Shown: positions 1 to 8,680, numbered from the stretch's first letter. The stretch: 22,274 bases of DNA from Spirochaetia bacterium (GCA_026002305.1 BOBI01000025.1:1-22274), one strand, 5' to 3'. The notes: a model not told the origin generated them from the sequence alone. Made by a program: numbers and translations.

Positions 1-121
1 CGCCGCAATGTGTGCAGACGGAAACAGCGTAATCAGCAACATCTACCAAATTGAACGCGGCTACGAACACCTGGTAGACCGGCTTGTCAGCATAGGTGCA
101 AAAATCGAGAAGCGCGGTTAA
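1..121 (+). CDS. murA: UDP-N-acetylglucosamine 1-carboxyvinyltransferase, C-terminal end (partial)
   Basis: The reading frame starting at base 2 gives 39 codons and a TAA stop at 119-121; the rest lies outside the window. The residues IYQIERGYEHLVDRLVSIGA match the well-known C-terminal end of MurA, which carries the pattern IYHIDRGYE..L..LGA..ER. MurA is the cytoplasmic enzyme that transfers enolpyruvate to UDP-GlcNAc, the first committed step of peptidoglycan synthesis. The catalytic Cys loop and both main domains are not visible here. The last 35 bases overlap the 3' end of the convergent permease gene. Identification rests on a short stretch but the motif is distinctive. Confidence 0.82.
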   Translation, partial: AAMCADGNSVISNIYQIERGYEHLVDRLVSIGAKIEKRG

Positions 122-863
122 ACAGGACGGTAAAGGCGGCTTCGGTTAGGGCGCAGGCGATGATCGTGGCGGCCGTCCACGCGAAAAGTTCCGTTGTTTC
201 GAGATTTGCCTTTGCGCGCTGCATTCCGCTGCCAAGGGCGGAAAGGGGCTGAACAAGGACTTCTGCGGCGACCACGACTTTCCAGCCCAGCGATAGGGCG
301 CTGCGCAGTCCTCCGGCCAAAAATGGCAGGATGGACGGCAGGTAAAGGTATTTTAACTTTTGCCCCCGCGAAAAATCGTATATTTTGACGAGTTCTTTTA
401 ATTTGGGGTCTACGGATTGGATTCCGGCAATGGTATTGGCGGTGATTACAGGAAAAATCATTAAAAAAGCTGTAAACACCGGCGTTTTTTCTGCGCCGAA
501 TGCTAAAAACGCGATTAAAATCACCGACATAACAGGTGTGGCGGCTATTATCGAGAAGAAAGGCCTAAAAAATCCCGCCGCCCGCCTATCCAATCCGGCT
601 ATAAGCCCGCAAATAACGCCCGCGGGCAGCGAAATTGCCATTCCCAGTAACAAACGGCAAAAGGTTGCGGCAAGTGCGCTTAAAAAAACAGGGCTTTTGA
701 CCAAAGGCAGCAGTTTTTTTAAAACCGTTAAAGGCGGCGGCAAAATTAACGCAGTCCCGACAACCCAGCTTCCAAGCTGCCAAAGCATCACAATTGCCGC
801 AAGACCCGCCAAAAACGGGCTGCCCGCGCCCGCAACACCTGCCGGTTTTTTCAGTTTTGCCAT
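87..863 (-). CDS. ABC transporter permease, SsuC/TauC/ThiX-like
   Basis: This 258-residue inner-membrane protein has the length and hydrophobic pattern of the binding-protein-dependent permease family (BPD_transp_1) that serves sulfonate, taurine, nitrate or pyrimidine-precursor importers. The coupling-loop (EAA-type) region is visible as ELVKIYDFSRGQKLKYLYLP, followed by FLAGGLRSALSLGWKVVVAAE, which is characteristic of the SsuC branch. ATG start at 861-863; only 15 bases separate it from the stop of the binding-protein gene upstream, so the two are surely cotranscribed. No ATP-binding subunit gene is adjacent on either side, so the energising ATPase must be encoded elsewhere or shared. The substrate cannot be read from the sequence. 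The 3' end overlaps murA on the other strand by 35 bases. Confidence 0.85.
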   Translation of the reverse strand: MAKLKKPAGVAGAGSPFLAGLAAIVMLWQLGSWVVGTALILPPPLTVLKKLLPLVKSPVFLSALAATFCRLLLGMAISLPAGVICGLIAGLDRRAAGFFRPFFSIIAATPVMSVILIAFLAFGAEKTPVFTAFLMIFPVITANTIAGIQSVDPKLKELVKIYDFSRGQKLKYLYLPSILPFLAGGLRSALSLGWKVVVAAEVLVQPLSALGSGMQRAKANLETTELFAWTAATIIACALTEAAFTVLFNRASRFLHLC

Positions 864-878
864 TGTTAAACGCCGTAT

Positions 879-1835
879 TTAGCGCGGGTTGCGCGGGTTA
901 AAGTAGAACGTATTTTTGGGCATGGAGCCGCCGATGGAGGCCGGAGCGAATTCCAAAAATACTTTAAACAGCGCCTCCAGCGAAGGCCGCGCAAGGGGCG
1001 CCTCTACGTAAACATAGTTTGAATTGGGGATGGAGGCGGCGACAACCGGCGCCTTTAACCCAAGCCCGTGCTTTTCAACAAGGGCGCCGGCTTCCACGGG
1101 GTTTTCGGTTACCCAGTTTATGGAATCGCGCACGCTATTCATAATAATCCGCACCGCCGCCGGATTCTTGCGTGCAAATATACCGTCCACCATCAAAACC
1201 GTAAGCGGAAAGTTATCGGGCCCGCCGGATTTTATCCATTCGGATTTAATATCCGAAACCTTGCCGGTATTTTTGTTGCCCATAAGCGCCATGGTTGCAA
1301 AAGGTTCCGGCAAAAGGGCAATCTGAATACGCCCCGTAATTATCGACTGGGCAATTTCGGGGTATGCAAGCGAAAAATCAAAGCGTACATCGCTATCCGG
1401 ATTTAGCCCGTGTTCAAGCAAAATTTTGCGAAAAACATACTCGGGCACAGCGCCCTGCCCCGCCACGGAAATGGACCGGCCCTTCAGATCGTCAATGGTT
1501 TTCACGCTCGCATCTGTAGTTAAAAGCGACAACATTCCCTGCCCCGTTACCGCGGCAATTTGGAGCTGCTTCCCCGTGGACGCTATTTTTGCCGCAAGGT
1601 TAGGCGGCAGTATACCAATTTTGGCATCGCCCTTGATAAAAGCGGCAGCCATAAGCTGCGCATCGGCATAGGCGTCCACCTTAACCGTCATTTTAGGAAT
1701 CTGCGGCACATTCTCAAAAAGGCGAATCATACCCACACCGGAGGGTCCCTTCAACGCCCATACCGTAACGGAATCCTGCGCGCCTGCAACAGACGTAATA
1801 ACACAAAATAGCATAACCATTGTCCAATTTTTCAT
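879..1835 (-). CDS. ABC transporter substrate-binding protein, NMT1/SsuA-like, secreted
   Basis: This 318-residue protein begins with a typical Sec signal peptide (MKNWTMVMLFCVITSVAGA, predicted cut before Gln20). It then shows the features of periplasmic binding proteins of the SsuA/TauA/NMT1 type: an opening strand with ALKGPSGVG, the segment ASVKTIDDLKGRSISVAG, and the hinge-region LLPEPFAT. It should capture a small organic ligand for the permease encoded just downstream. A lipobox Cys at the cleavage site is absent, so it is either periplasmic or tethered in another way. No good ribosome-binding site precedes the ATG at 1833-1835; the nearby bases are AT-rich. The ligand is not predictable; family members bind sulfonates, nitrate, or thiamine precursors. 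Confidence 0.85.
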   Translation of the reverse strand: MKNWTMVMLFCVITSVAGAQDSVTVWALKGPSGVGMIRLFENVPQIPKMTVKVDAYADAQLMAAAFIKGDAKIGILPPNLAAKIASTGKQLQIAAVTGQGMLSLLTTDASVKTIDDLKGRSISVAGQGAVPEYVFRKILLEHGLNPDSDVRFDFSLAYPEIAQSIITGRIQIALLPEPFATMALMGNKNTGKVSDIKSEWIKSGGPDNFPLTVLMVDGIFARKNPAAVRIIMNSVRDSINWVTENPVEAGALVEKHGLGLKAPVVAASIPNSNYVYVEAPLARPSLEALFKVFLEFAPASIGGSMPKNTFYFNPRNPR

Positions 1836-1964
1836 AAGTTTAGTTTACTGTAAATTCTTAATCTCCGCCACAGTGTTATGGTATCTTTTGATGAGGCAAA
1901 ATCCGTTTACATTACTGCTGCACGCCGCTCCAAATACATTTTTTTCTGCCTTGTAACACAAAAA

Positions 1965-2093
1965 CGGTAAACGGGCAAAGAACCCAGTGTTCCGCATTGT
2001 GCTATCGGAACGCCATCTTTTCTTTGATCACCAGCGGCCTATTAGTCCGCATGACGCAATATGCGTCACACTGGAACCTTCGCCCGTTTACCG
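1965..2093. repeat. Nested inverted repeats forming a folded 129-bp block
   Basis: The outer arms cggtaaacgggc (1965-1976) and gcccgtttaccg (2082-2093) are perfect complements, and the match continues inward imperfectly to about 23 bp with 18 pairs. Inside are gttccg/cggaac (1989-1994 and 2006-2011) and tgacgca/tgcgtca (2052-2058 and 2062-2068, 3-base loop). This could be a small non-autonomous element, a structured RNA, or a folded recombination site. The outer arms contain AAC and GTT at the places where integron attC sites carry them, but the full attC core consensus is not met. Confidence 0.5.
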
Positions 2094-2140
2094 CCTCTAC
2101 CACAACAGCAGAAAAAACGCATTTGACGCTAACATAGGGA
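2091..2140 (+). repeat. Direct repeat copy 1 (~50 bp; second copy 2276-2325)
   Basis: Positions 2107-2140 are identical to 2292-2325 over 34 bases, and the preceding 16 bases are similar. The spacing between copies is 185 bp. Read in the frame starting at 2092, copy 1 encodes RLYHNSRKNAFDANIG and copy 2 encodes RLYNKSRKNAFDANIG; some base differences (ctc/cta, tac/tat) are silent in this frame. The sequences beyond both ends diverge. Confidence 0.75.
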
Positions 2141-2275
2141 AGAAGCAGGCAGCCCCCATCCATTCCGTAATGGAACCTGCGAGCGTTTGCATCATAGTAC
2201 CAATTTCAGAACTGGATGCACCTCTGTTTTTGTCGGGTAATTAAGCCAAAGGGTACATGCTGCACCCGCCGCACG

Positions 2276-2325
2276 CCGCCTATATAACAAAAGCAGAAAA
2301 AACGCATTTGACGCTAACATAGGGA
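2276..2325 (+). repeat. Direct repeat copy 2
   Basis: This is the second copy of the repeat at 2091-2140, with the identical 34-base core at 2292-2325. The frame continues after the repeat for a few codons (TWKTSGLP) and then stops. No start codon or ribosome-binding site is evident for either copy. Confidence 0.75.
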
Positions 2326-2593
2326 CTTGGAAGACAAGCGGTCTGCCATAAAACGACTTTCAAACGAATGTTTCGGGTTATGTCCACCTCTCAGGTCAAA
2401 AGCAATAAAGTGGCTTTCTTTGCTGCTCTGCCGCGCGGTAGTTCATTTGGCAATTCGCAAGGCTTCGAAAAAGTGGACGATGCCGGTAAAGCAGTGGGGA
2501 ATGGCGTTTAACCAATTCGCCATTTTGTTTGGAAATGAGCGGGTTCCGTTCAAATAAATATTTTTATTTACACAAAACTTCTGACAGGCTCTA

Positions 2594-5500
2594 TTAGGGC
2601 GTAGACTGTTTCCCCACCGCCGCATTAATTTCATCTTTCTTTAGCCCATAAAGCTTATATACCATTTTGTCTATTTTGTTTTCGGCTTCTGTTGTGCCTG
2701 CATTTGCATCATTTTTTTTAGCTGTAATTATAATGTCAACAAGTTCTATAATTTGTTTTTGTTGTTTTTTCGTAGCATTTGGAATTGGTAAATTTCGTAT
2801 ATGTTCGGGGTAAATATGATAGTCACCGCCGCGAATATTGGTCAATAAAACTTGTGCATATTTTGAATTTAATATCCCTAATAAATATCTTAAATCTATG
2901 TTCTTTGAAAATTCTTCCATCTTTTTGCGGGAATGATTTGAATATCGCGTTATACTTGCAGTTATACTTTTGTTGTTTACCTTTTTTAAATCTTTCCAAA
3001 GGATGGCACTGTACATAGAATCACTGTGAAGAAATTTTGTTTTCTTATCTAGGTAAACCTGTAAACTTCCTAAACGATTAAACATAAGTTTTGGTTTTTC
3101 GTATAATTCTTTAAAAGTCGGTCTGCGAAGTTTATCGGGACAACGTTCTGTATTGTATTCGAGATAGTGAAATTTCTTAACCCGATACTTCTCAATATCT
3201 TTTGCCTCAATATATTTACGGCAATGTATTTCATCTTTTGCTTCGCTTATTAAATCGTCTTTTGAAAATTCACCTTTAGCAGTTTTCTCGTCTGCATTTA
3301 ATACCATTCCAACACTGATATAACAAAAATCACCTAAAACTTTCATATTGGAATGTCTGTCTGCCCCTCTTTCCTCTGTTGTCAAATTCCAGACAGTTGT
3401 CTCTTTGTCTTGAACTAAATCTGAATAAGGCTGCTCGAAAACTTTTGATATGAGTTTTTCTTCATTTATATTTGATATAAAGCAACTACTGCCTTTTTTT
3501 GTTTTTTGAATAATGGTAATACAGTTGCTAACAGTTGCGCTGTCAAAAACTTTCGTTCCGTTTAAATCCACTACTTCTTTTAAATTATATTTATCAATTA
3601 TCATTTCCCTAAGTTTTTTTCCGTAATTCTGATTAGTAAACGGATACGGCACAATCATTGTAAACATACCATTTGCCGGAAGCAGTTGAATCCCAAGCTC
3701 CATGAATGGGATAAATAAATCCCATTTTTGATATAATGTTGTAAACCTTGCAGAATTACTAATTTCATCTCTTAATTTTGGATTTGTTTCAACCATTGCA
3801 GGTGCGCTAATATATGGCGGGTTTCCCATAACAACATCAAAGCCCTTAAAGTTTCCTTCCTCGTTTAAAACTTCAGGGAACTCAAAACGCCATTCAAAAG
3901 CATCCTTGTATATTACACCATTTTCTTTTTCTTCCAATTTATTTTGTGTTACAAGTATTTTGTCGCCAATATCTTTTATCTTCTTTTCTTTTGCAGCCTT
4001 TTCGCTGGATGTAGGCTCAAAAAGTTCATCTTGTTTTAGGTTTTCAATTTCCAACAATAATCTTTTTAGTTCTAACTTTATCGGATCATAATTTCCAATT
4101 TCCACACGAAAGTTGTTTTTTATCTTTGTAATCAATTTTACAAGTTTTTGTTTTTCCGCTCTAAGTGTTGTATTTTTGTAAGAGTGTACGGCATCTTGAT
4201 AATCCTTAACTGTATATTCAATTTTCTGTAATTCATTTTTTATATCAATATCAAGGGGAAACCTGCTAATCAAGCTGTTGCCGCATTTTATGTTTATATC
4301 AATATTAGGGAATGTTTCAAGCTCGGTATAGTTACTTTCTGCCGTATAATAAGCGTTTTTCAGTAACTCGATCCACAATCGCAGACGGCAAATTTTTACG
4401 GAATTAGGATTTATATCCACACCAAAGAGAGAGCCTTCTATAATTTTTTGTTTTTCTTCAAAAATAGTTTTCTGTATACGCCTACTTTCTTCGTTTTTGT
4501 AATTGTAGACAAATAATTTATGATCCTCATTGAATATTATTAGTTCATCATTTATTACTTCTGCCGGGTAGCCTCTTAATCTTCTCCCCTTTTCGTCGAC
4601 GAGAATTCCTAAATCACTTTTTATTGCAATGATTTCATTAAGGGCAGAGACTAAAAAATGTCCGCTTCCAACAGACGGATCACATACGGTAATACTATTT
4701 ATTATAGTGTTTGCCTCTTTTATAATATTAGTGTCATTTGAATTAAAAATATTTGTTTTTAATTCTTCAAAGTCTTTTACTGTCCAGCCCTTTATTTCGT
4801 TAAACTTATTTACCACAACAGGCCGCAACGTTTCCCTACAGATATAAGTTGTAATAAACCCGGGTGTAAAAAACGAGCCGTCTTTGTAACCGTTTATTTT
4901 TTCAAAAATTAGCCCTAATACACTGGCGTTGATCAGTGTTTTGTTGTCTTCGGCAATTTCTTCCTTGCCCTCACTTGCAAAATCGTAGGCATCTAAAAAT
5001 TCAAAAATATATTTTAGGCAATTTATTTTTCCGATGCGCTTTTTTCCCAGACTTTCTTTTAGAACAGTTAAATTAAAAATTGGAATTTCATTTGACTGTA
5101 AAGCCTGAATTGGAAAATAATCTTTTTCTTTATCGGTCATATCAAAGAGGGAGCTGTTCAAGTATGGTACATTTTTGAATTTTTCTTTTATACTGCCGGC
5201 CCTGTTTTTTGGTTCGACTGCCAACACTTGAAAAAAGAGTGTGTTTAGTTCGTTAAAACTGGTAATCTTGTCTATATTTAAAAATGAATATTCGGTGTCT
5301 CCATTTTGATAGGTAAGTTGTTGGGATTCCAATAATTTTAAAAACAGAATTCTGTTAATCCATGTTATAACAAGGTTTAATGCCGTATCAAATACTTGTT
5401 CTTCTTCTATGTTATAATTTCTCAGATTGAATATTGTCTGTTCAATTAAACTAGACGGTATTCGCATTTGCTCTTTAGGACGGACTATAAGTTTTTTACC

Positions 5501-6301
5501 GCTCATCTTTTCTTCCGATAAACCCATAATGTATAACAATTCAGAATAGAAATTTACATTTAGTGTATTGCTATCATTTTCAAATGGCAGCTTTAATAGG
5601 TGCTGTGGAGAGAGTAATTTGTAAAGGTCTATGAGTTTGTTGTCTGCTGTTTTGTCATTTGAGTTAAAAAATGATTCATAATCCTTGACATTAAAGTAAG
5701 TGTAATTTAGTCTATCTTTTATTGGCTCGATATACCCGGCGGCAATCTCTTTATAAAAAAAGCCTGTGCCATCGTCAAGAAGTCTCTTGTTGTTGTAATC
5801 ATTAAAAAATGTAATTAGTTTTTTATCTACGGCAAATTTTTCTTCAAACTCGGCGCCATTAAATATAAACCATTCAATGGTGTTTGTAATGATTAAATAT
5901 TTTATGCCCAAATTATTGTTTCCTATCCGTTCTCGCAAATAATAGAGCAGCACCTCTTGTAATGCTTTTTTATTTAGGTCATCTTTTGTAATCATTTCCC
6001 CTTGATTTTTGGGGGCCTTTGTTTCGATAATAACACCTATAGGGCTTTCCGTTGTGTTACCTTCACGAATAACAAGGTCTATTTTCCCGGATGTGTTTAA
6101 ATGGTATGTAGGGGCATACCACGTATTTTTAAAAAAATCGCAAACCGCGTTTTTTAGAAATTCTTCACTTTCACCGGAATTATTATTTATTTCAATAAGT
6201 AGATGTGCAAAATTGCGTTTGAATAGTTCAATTTGCGCTCGCTCCAGTCTAACTTTTATAAAAGCCTTGTTAAGCGATTGTTTTATTGATAATTCCGGCA
6301 T
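2594..6301 (-). CDS. Single-chain restriction-modification enzyme, type IIG / Eco57I-like
   Basis: This 1235-residue protein combines nuclease, adenine methyltransferase and target recognition in one chain. Near the N-terminus, D75 and E93-T-K95 (in KIDLVIREG and IIETKAPKN) form a PD-(D/E)xK nuclease core, followed by a helix with Q115. The methyltransferase has motif I as DPSVGSGHF (541-549) and motif IV as NPPY (827-830), the signature of amino-methyltransferases making N6-methyladenine. The remaining ~400 residues should hold the TaqI-like target-recognition region. It needs S-adenosylmethionine and cuts unmodified DNA in the cytoplasm. A GGGA element precedes the ATG at 6299-6301. The gene stands alone, is far more AT-rich than its neighbours, and has repeats on its downstream side, all pointing to lateral acquisition. 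A BREX PglX-like methylase is the main alternative, but no other BREX gene is present. Confidence 0.85.
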   Translation of the reverse strand: MPELSIKQSLNKAFIKVRLERAQIELFKRNFAHLLIEINNNSGESEEFLKNAVCDFFKNTWYAPTYHLNTSGKIDLVIREGNTTESPIGVIIETKAPKNQGEMITKDDLNKKALQEVLLYYLRERIGNNNLGIKYLIITNTIEWFIFNGAEFEEKFAVDKKLITFFNDYNNKRLLDDGTGFFYKEIAAGYIEPIKDRLNYTYFNVKDYESFFNSNDKTADNKLIDLYKLLSPQHLLKLPFENDSNTLNVNFYSELLYIMGLSEEKMSGKKLIVRPKEQMRIPSSLIEQTIFNLRNYNIEEEQVFDTALNLVITWINRILFLKLLESQQLTYQNGDTEYSFLNIDKITSFNELNTLFFQVLAVEPKNRAGSIKEKFKNVPYLNSSLFDMTDKEKDYFPIQALQSNEIPIFNLTVLKESLGKKRIGKINCLKYIFEFLDAYDFASEGKEEIAEDNKTLINASVLGLIFEKINGYKDGSFFTPGFITTYICRETLRPVVVNKFNEIKGWTVKDFEELKTNIFNSNDTNIIKEANTIINSITVCDPSVGSGHFLVSALNEIIAIKSDLGILVDEKGRRLRGYPAEVINDELIIFNEDHKLFVYNYKNEESRRIQKTIFEEKQKIIEGSLFGVDINPNSVKICRLRLWIELLKNAYYTAESNYTELETFPNIDINIKCGNSLISRFPLDIDIKNELQKIEYTVKDYQDAVHSYKNTTLRAEKQKLVKLITKIKNNFRVEIGNYDPIKLELKRLLLEIENLKQDELFEPTSSEKAAKEKKIKDIGDKILVTQNKLEEKENGVIYKDAFEWRFEFPEVLNEEGNFKGFDVVMGNPPYISAPAMVETNPKLRDEISNSARFTTLYQKWDLFIPFMELGIQLLPANGMFTMIVPYPFTNQNYGKKLREMIIDKYNLKEVVDLNGTKVFDSATVSNCITIIQKTKKGSSCFISNINEEKLISKVFEQPYSDLVQDKETTVWNLTTEERGADRHSNMKVLGDFCYISVGMVLNADEKTAKGEFSKDDLISEAKDEIHCRKYIEAKDIEKYRVKKFHYLEYNTERCPDKLRRPTFKELYEKPKLMFNRLGSLQVYLDKKTKFLHSDSMYSAILWKDLKKVNNKSITASITRYSNHSRKKMEEFSKNIDLRYLLGILNSKYAQVLLTNIRGGDYHIYPEHIRNLPIPNATKKQQKQIIELVDIIITAKKNDANAGTTEAENKIDKMVYKLYGLKKDEINAAVGKQSTP

Positions 6302-6510
6302 TTTTTATATTCCCATTGGTTTTCAGAGTTTGACCTAACACACTTAACTTTAGCAGAAATGCTGCTTGGTTACTAGGTGACCGACATTCGAATTGAAAAT
6401 ATTGCTCCAAGCGGGCGCCTTGCCTCATTACATTTTTTGGGAGGCAATGCGTCCGTTATTCGCAACGCTTATATTATTTTGAAAAAAATGTTAAATTCTC
6501 TGTAGAAGTC

Positions 6511-7284
6511 GTGTTGTTTGACGAATACTACCTTAAAATATTTGAAGATCAAAACCGGAAAGGGCGCTGGGGAAAATTAAGGGCCGCCCTTCTCTGCGAT
6601 TTTAAAACAATTCCATATACAGAAAACTTAACAAAACCATATTTTATGGATAAGGCCTCCGTGATTGCGGCCCGTATGCTGCGGCTGCCGGAATCAGGCG
6701 GTGAAATCTTGGACGCTTGCGCGGCGCCAGGCGGAAAGAGCCTTGTCATTGCATCTCATTTAAACGACACGCGCCTTATTTCCAACGAATTATCCGCCGA
6801 AAGACGAAGGCGTCTGGTCGATGTGCTTAACGCCCATCTGCCGCCTGAAACCCGCAAAAAAGTTACGGTAAGCGGCTTTGACGCCGCCGCCCTGGCCGCC
6901 GGAAGGAGCGAGCGCGGCCGCTTTAGCGCAGTCTTGCTGGACGCGCCCTGCTCCAGCGAAAGGCACGTTTTGCAAAACCAAAAATATTTAAACGCATGGA
7001 CACCCGCCCGCCCAAAGTTTCTGGCAAACCGGCAGTGGGCGCTTTTATCATCCGCATTTTTGCTGTTAACTACCGGCGGCAGCCTTGTCTATTCAACCTG
7101 CGCCCTAGATCCGCAAGAAAACGATGGCGTCGCGCTAAAACTCCTAAAAAAATACAAAACCGCCGTCGCCCTGGACCCTCCTGATTTTGCCGAAGGCGAA
7201 AAAACCAAGTTTGGACGGATCATCCTCCCCGATGTCTGCGACGGCATGGGGCCAATTTATGTGGCCCGGTTCCGCGTGCTGTAA
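6511..7284 (+). CDS. RNA (cytosine-5-)-methyltransferase, NOL1/NOP2/NSUN family (RsmB/NSUN4-like)
   Basis: This 257-residue protein has the motifs of SAM-dependent m5C RNA methyltransferases: motif I DACAAPGGKS (68-77), motif IV DAPCSSERH with Cys147, and motif VI VYSTCALDPQEN with the nucleophile Cys197. Both cysteines needed for methyl transfer and product release are present. Motif IV reads SSERH rather than the usual SGxG, like the mitochondrial NSUN3/NSUN4 branch, which methylates small-subunit rRNA. It lacks the N-terminal NusB-like domain of RsmB, so it is a minimal catalytic form. The start is GTG at 6511 (TTG at 6514 is possible); the frame is open upstream to 6397 but holds no better start. 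The RNA target is inferred, probably rRNA. Confidence 0.86.
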   Translation: MLFDEYYLKIFEDQNRKGRWGKLRAALLCDFKTIPYTENLTKPYFMDKASVIAARMLRLPESGGEILDACAAPGGKSLVIASHLNDTRLISNELSAERRRRLVDVLNAHLPPETRKKVTVSGFDAAALAAGRSERGRFSAVLLDAPCSSERHVLQNQKYLNAWTPARPKFLANRQWALLSSAFLLLTTGGSLVYSTCALDPQENDGVALKLLKKYKTAVALDPPDFAEGEKTKFGRIILPDVCDGMGPIYVARFRVL

Positions 7285-7442
7285 GACCCCGGGGCGAGCG
7301 CATTATCCGGCATATGATTATACCCGATTGGTGAAATAGAATAATACGCTGGCCGCGCCCACCCCCTAAAACTTTTTTTGCCGTTTTGCTATACTTTTAC
7401 CTGTCATTCTTTTGTATATTTTTGATATACCAGTAAATCTAT

Positions 7443-7448
7443 AGGAGA
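7443..7448 (+). promoter_or_regulatory. Ribosome-binding site of metK
   Basis: AGGAGA lies 9 bases ahead of the ATG at 7458 and fixes the metK start. The 170-base gap upstream of it is AT-rich with several TATA-like hexamers, but I see no promoter with both elements well placed and no SAM riboswitch fold. Confidence 0.7.
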
Positions 7449-7457
7449 TATATTATT

Positions 7458-8627
7458 ATGGAACAACGACGTTTTTTTTTCACGTCAGAATCGGTGGGGG
7501 AGGGGCACCCGGATAAATTGTGCGATCAGGTTTCCGATGCGATACTGGACGCCTGCTTAAAAGATGATCCGCAGAGCCGTGTTGCCTGCGAAACATTTGC
7601 TTCAACATCGCTTGTTTTGGTGGGCGGCGAGCTTACAACCAACACCTTTGTTGATGTTCAAGATATTGTCCGCAAAGTGGCGGAAAACATCGGTTACACC
7701 GACCCCGATTACGGGTTGGATTTTCACTCTATGGCGGTTTTGAATATGATTCACAACCAGTCGCCGGACATCAGCCAGGGCGTTTCCGGTGCGGGCCTGG
7801 ACGAATACAAGGGACAGCAGGGCGCCGGCGACCAGGGCATGATGTTCGGGTTTGCCTGCGACGAGACAACGGAGCTTATGCCCCTGCCGATAACGCTTGC
7901 CCACAAAATTCTGCTTAACGCGACGGAATTGCGCAAGTCTAAAAAAATAAAATGGCTGCGCCCGGACGCGAAAAGTCAGGTTACAGTTGAGTATGAGGGG
8001 CAAAAACCCATTCGCATAGACGCGGTTGTAGTTTCTCATCAGCACGATCCCGGTGTTTCGTATAACGAAATAAAAGAAACTATAATCAACCAGATTATAA
8101 AACCGGTGCTGGAAAAAACCGGTCTTTTGGACGCAAAAACAAAATACTATATAAACCCCACCGGGCGTTTCGTGGTTGGCGGCCCCTTTGGCGATACCGG
8201 ACTTACCGGACGTAAAATCATCGTGGATACCTACGGCGGAATGGGACGGCACGGCGGCGGCGCGTTTTCCGGCAAAGACCCCACAAAGGTAGATCGCTCC
8301 GGCGCCTACGCGGCACGTTATGTAGCCAAAAATATCGTGGCGGCAAAACTGGCAACCCGCGCCGAAGTAGAGCTGGCCTACGCTATCGGTGTGCCTTTCC
8401 CCGTTTCCGTTATGGTTGACACATTCGGCACCGCAAAAACAGACGAAGGCAAAATTGAGGAAGCCGTTAAAAAAATATTCGACCTGTCGCCGTCCGGCAT
8501 CATCAAATCCCTGGATTTACAAAAGCCCATTTACCAAAAAACCGCCGCCTACGGACACTTTGGCCGCGCCGAATTCCCATGGGAAAAAACCGACAAAGCT
8601 GTAGAACTACAAAAGGCGGTAAAGTAA
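7458..8627 (+). CDS. metK: S-adenosylmethionine synthetase
   Basis: This enzyme makes S-adenosylmethionine from methionine and ATP, releasing phosphate and pyrophosphate; it acts as a cytoplasmic tetramer. The 389-residue length is standard. Family signatures are all present: [19 protein letters not shown] at residues 14-32 with the ATP-contacting His17, the hexapeptide GAGDQG (122-127), and the phosphate-binding GGGAFSGKD (266-274) followed by DPTKVDRS. It is followed after 53 bases by the 5-formyl-THF cyclo-ligase gene on the same strand, so the two probably form a one-carbon/methyl-group operon. Its product is the methyl donor for the neighbouring RNA methyltransferase and for the restriction-modification enzyme. 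Identification is secure. Confidence 0.98.
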   Translation: MEQRRFFFTSESVGEGHPDKLCDQVSDAILDACLKDDPQSRVACETFASTSLVLVGGELTTNTFVDVQDIVRKVAENIGYTDPDYGLDFHSMAVLNMIHNQSPDISQGVSGAGLDEYKGQQGAGDQGMMFGFACDETTELMPLPITLAHKILLNATELRKSKKIKWLRPDAKSQVTVEYEGQKPIRIDAVVVSHQHDPGVSYNEIKETIINQIIKPVLEKTGLLDAKTKYYINPTGRFVVGGPFGDTGLTGRKIIVDTYGGMGRHGGGAFSGKDPTKVDRSGAYAARYVAKNIVAAKLATRAEVELAYAIGVPFPVSVMVDTFGTAKTDEGKIEEAVKKIFDLSPSGIIKSLDLQKPIYQKTAAYGHFGRAEFPWEKTDKAVELQKAVK

Positions 8628-8680
8628 TAACCACGCAGAATTTAAGTTAGTGAAACACAAATAATGATAAGGAGACCGAG

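Larger units (their letters stand above)
1836..2593. other. Gene-free, hairpin-rich stretch with short repeats
   Basis: No convincing gene lies in these 758 bases. Open frames up to 85 codons exist on the plus strand but have no ribosome-binding site and no recognisable domain. The stretch contains a 12-bp inverted repeat (1965-1976 with 2082-2093) enclosing two smaller hairpins (1989-2011 and 2052-2068), another hairpin at 2145-2180, a ~50-bp direct repeat (2091-2140 and 2276-2325), and one copy of the dispersed GGTAGTTCATT motif (2437-2447). A 43-codon frame at 2380-2511 is probably chance. The stretch reads as recombination debris next to an acquired restriction gene. Confidence 0.6.

Noticed and set aside
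2091..2325. Possible CRISPR array
   Set aside because: Only two copies at 185-bp spacing, no regular spacers and no cas genes.
2380..2511. Small 43-codon frame in the gene-free region
   Set aside because: No ribosome-binding site or domain, and it runs through the dispersed GGTAGTTCATT motif; overlapping frames are equally open.
2594..6301. BREX PglX methylase
   Set aside because: The N-terminal nuclease motif and the lack of any other BREX gene favour a stand-alone type IIG enzyme.
7285..7457. SAM riboswitch ahead of metK
   Set aside because: The leader is short and AT-rich; I could not find the conserved SAM-I or SAM-II core or a terminator.
7602..8252. Long minus-strand open frame of 216 codons
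   Set aside because: It lies wholly inside metK, which is certain, and has no domain or ribosome-binding site.
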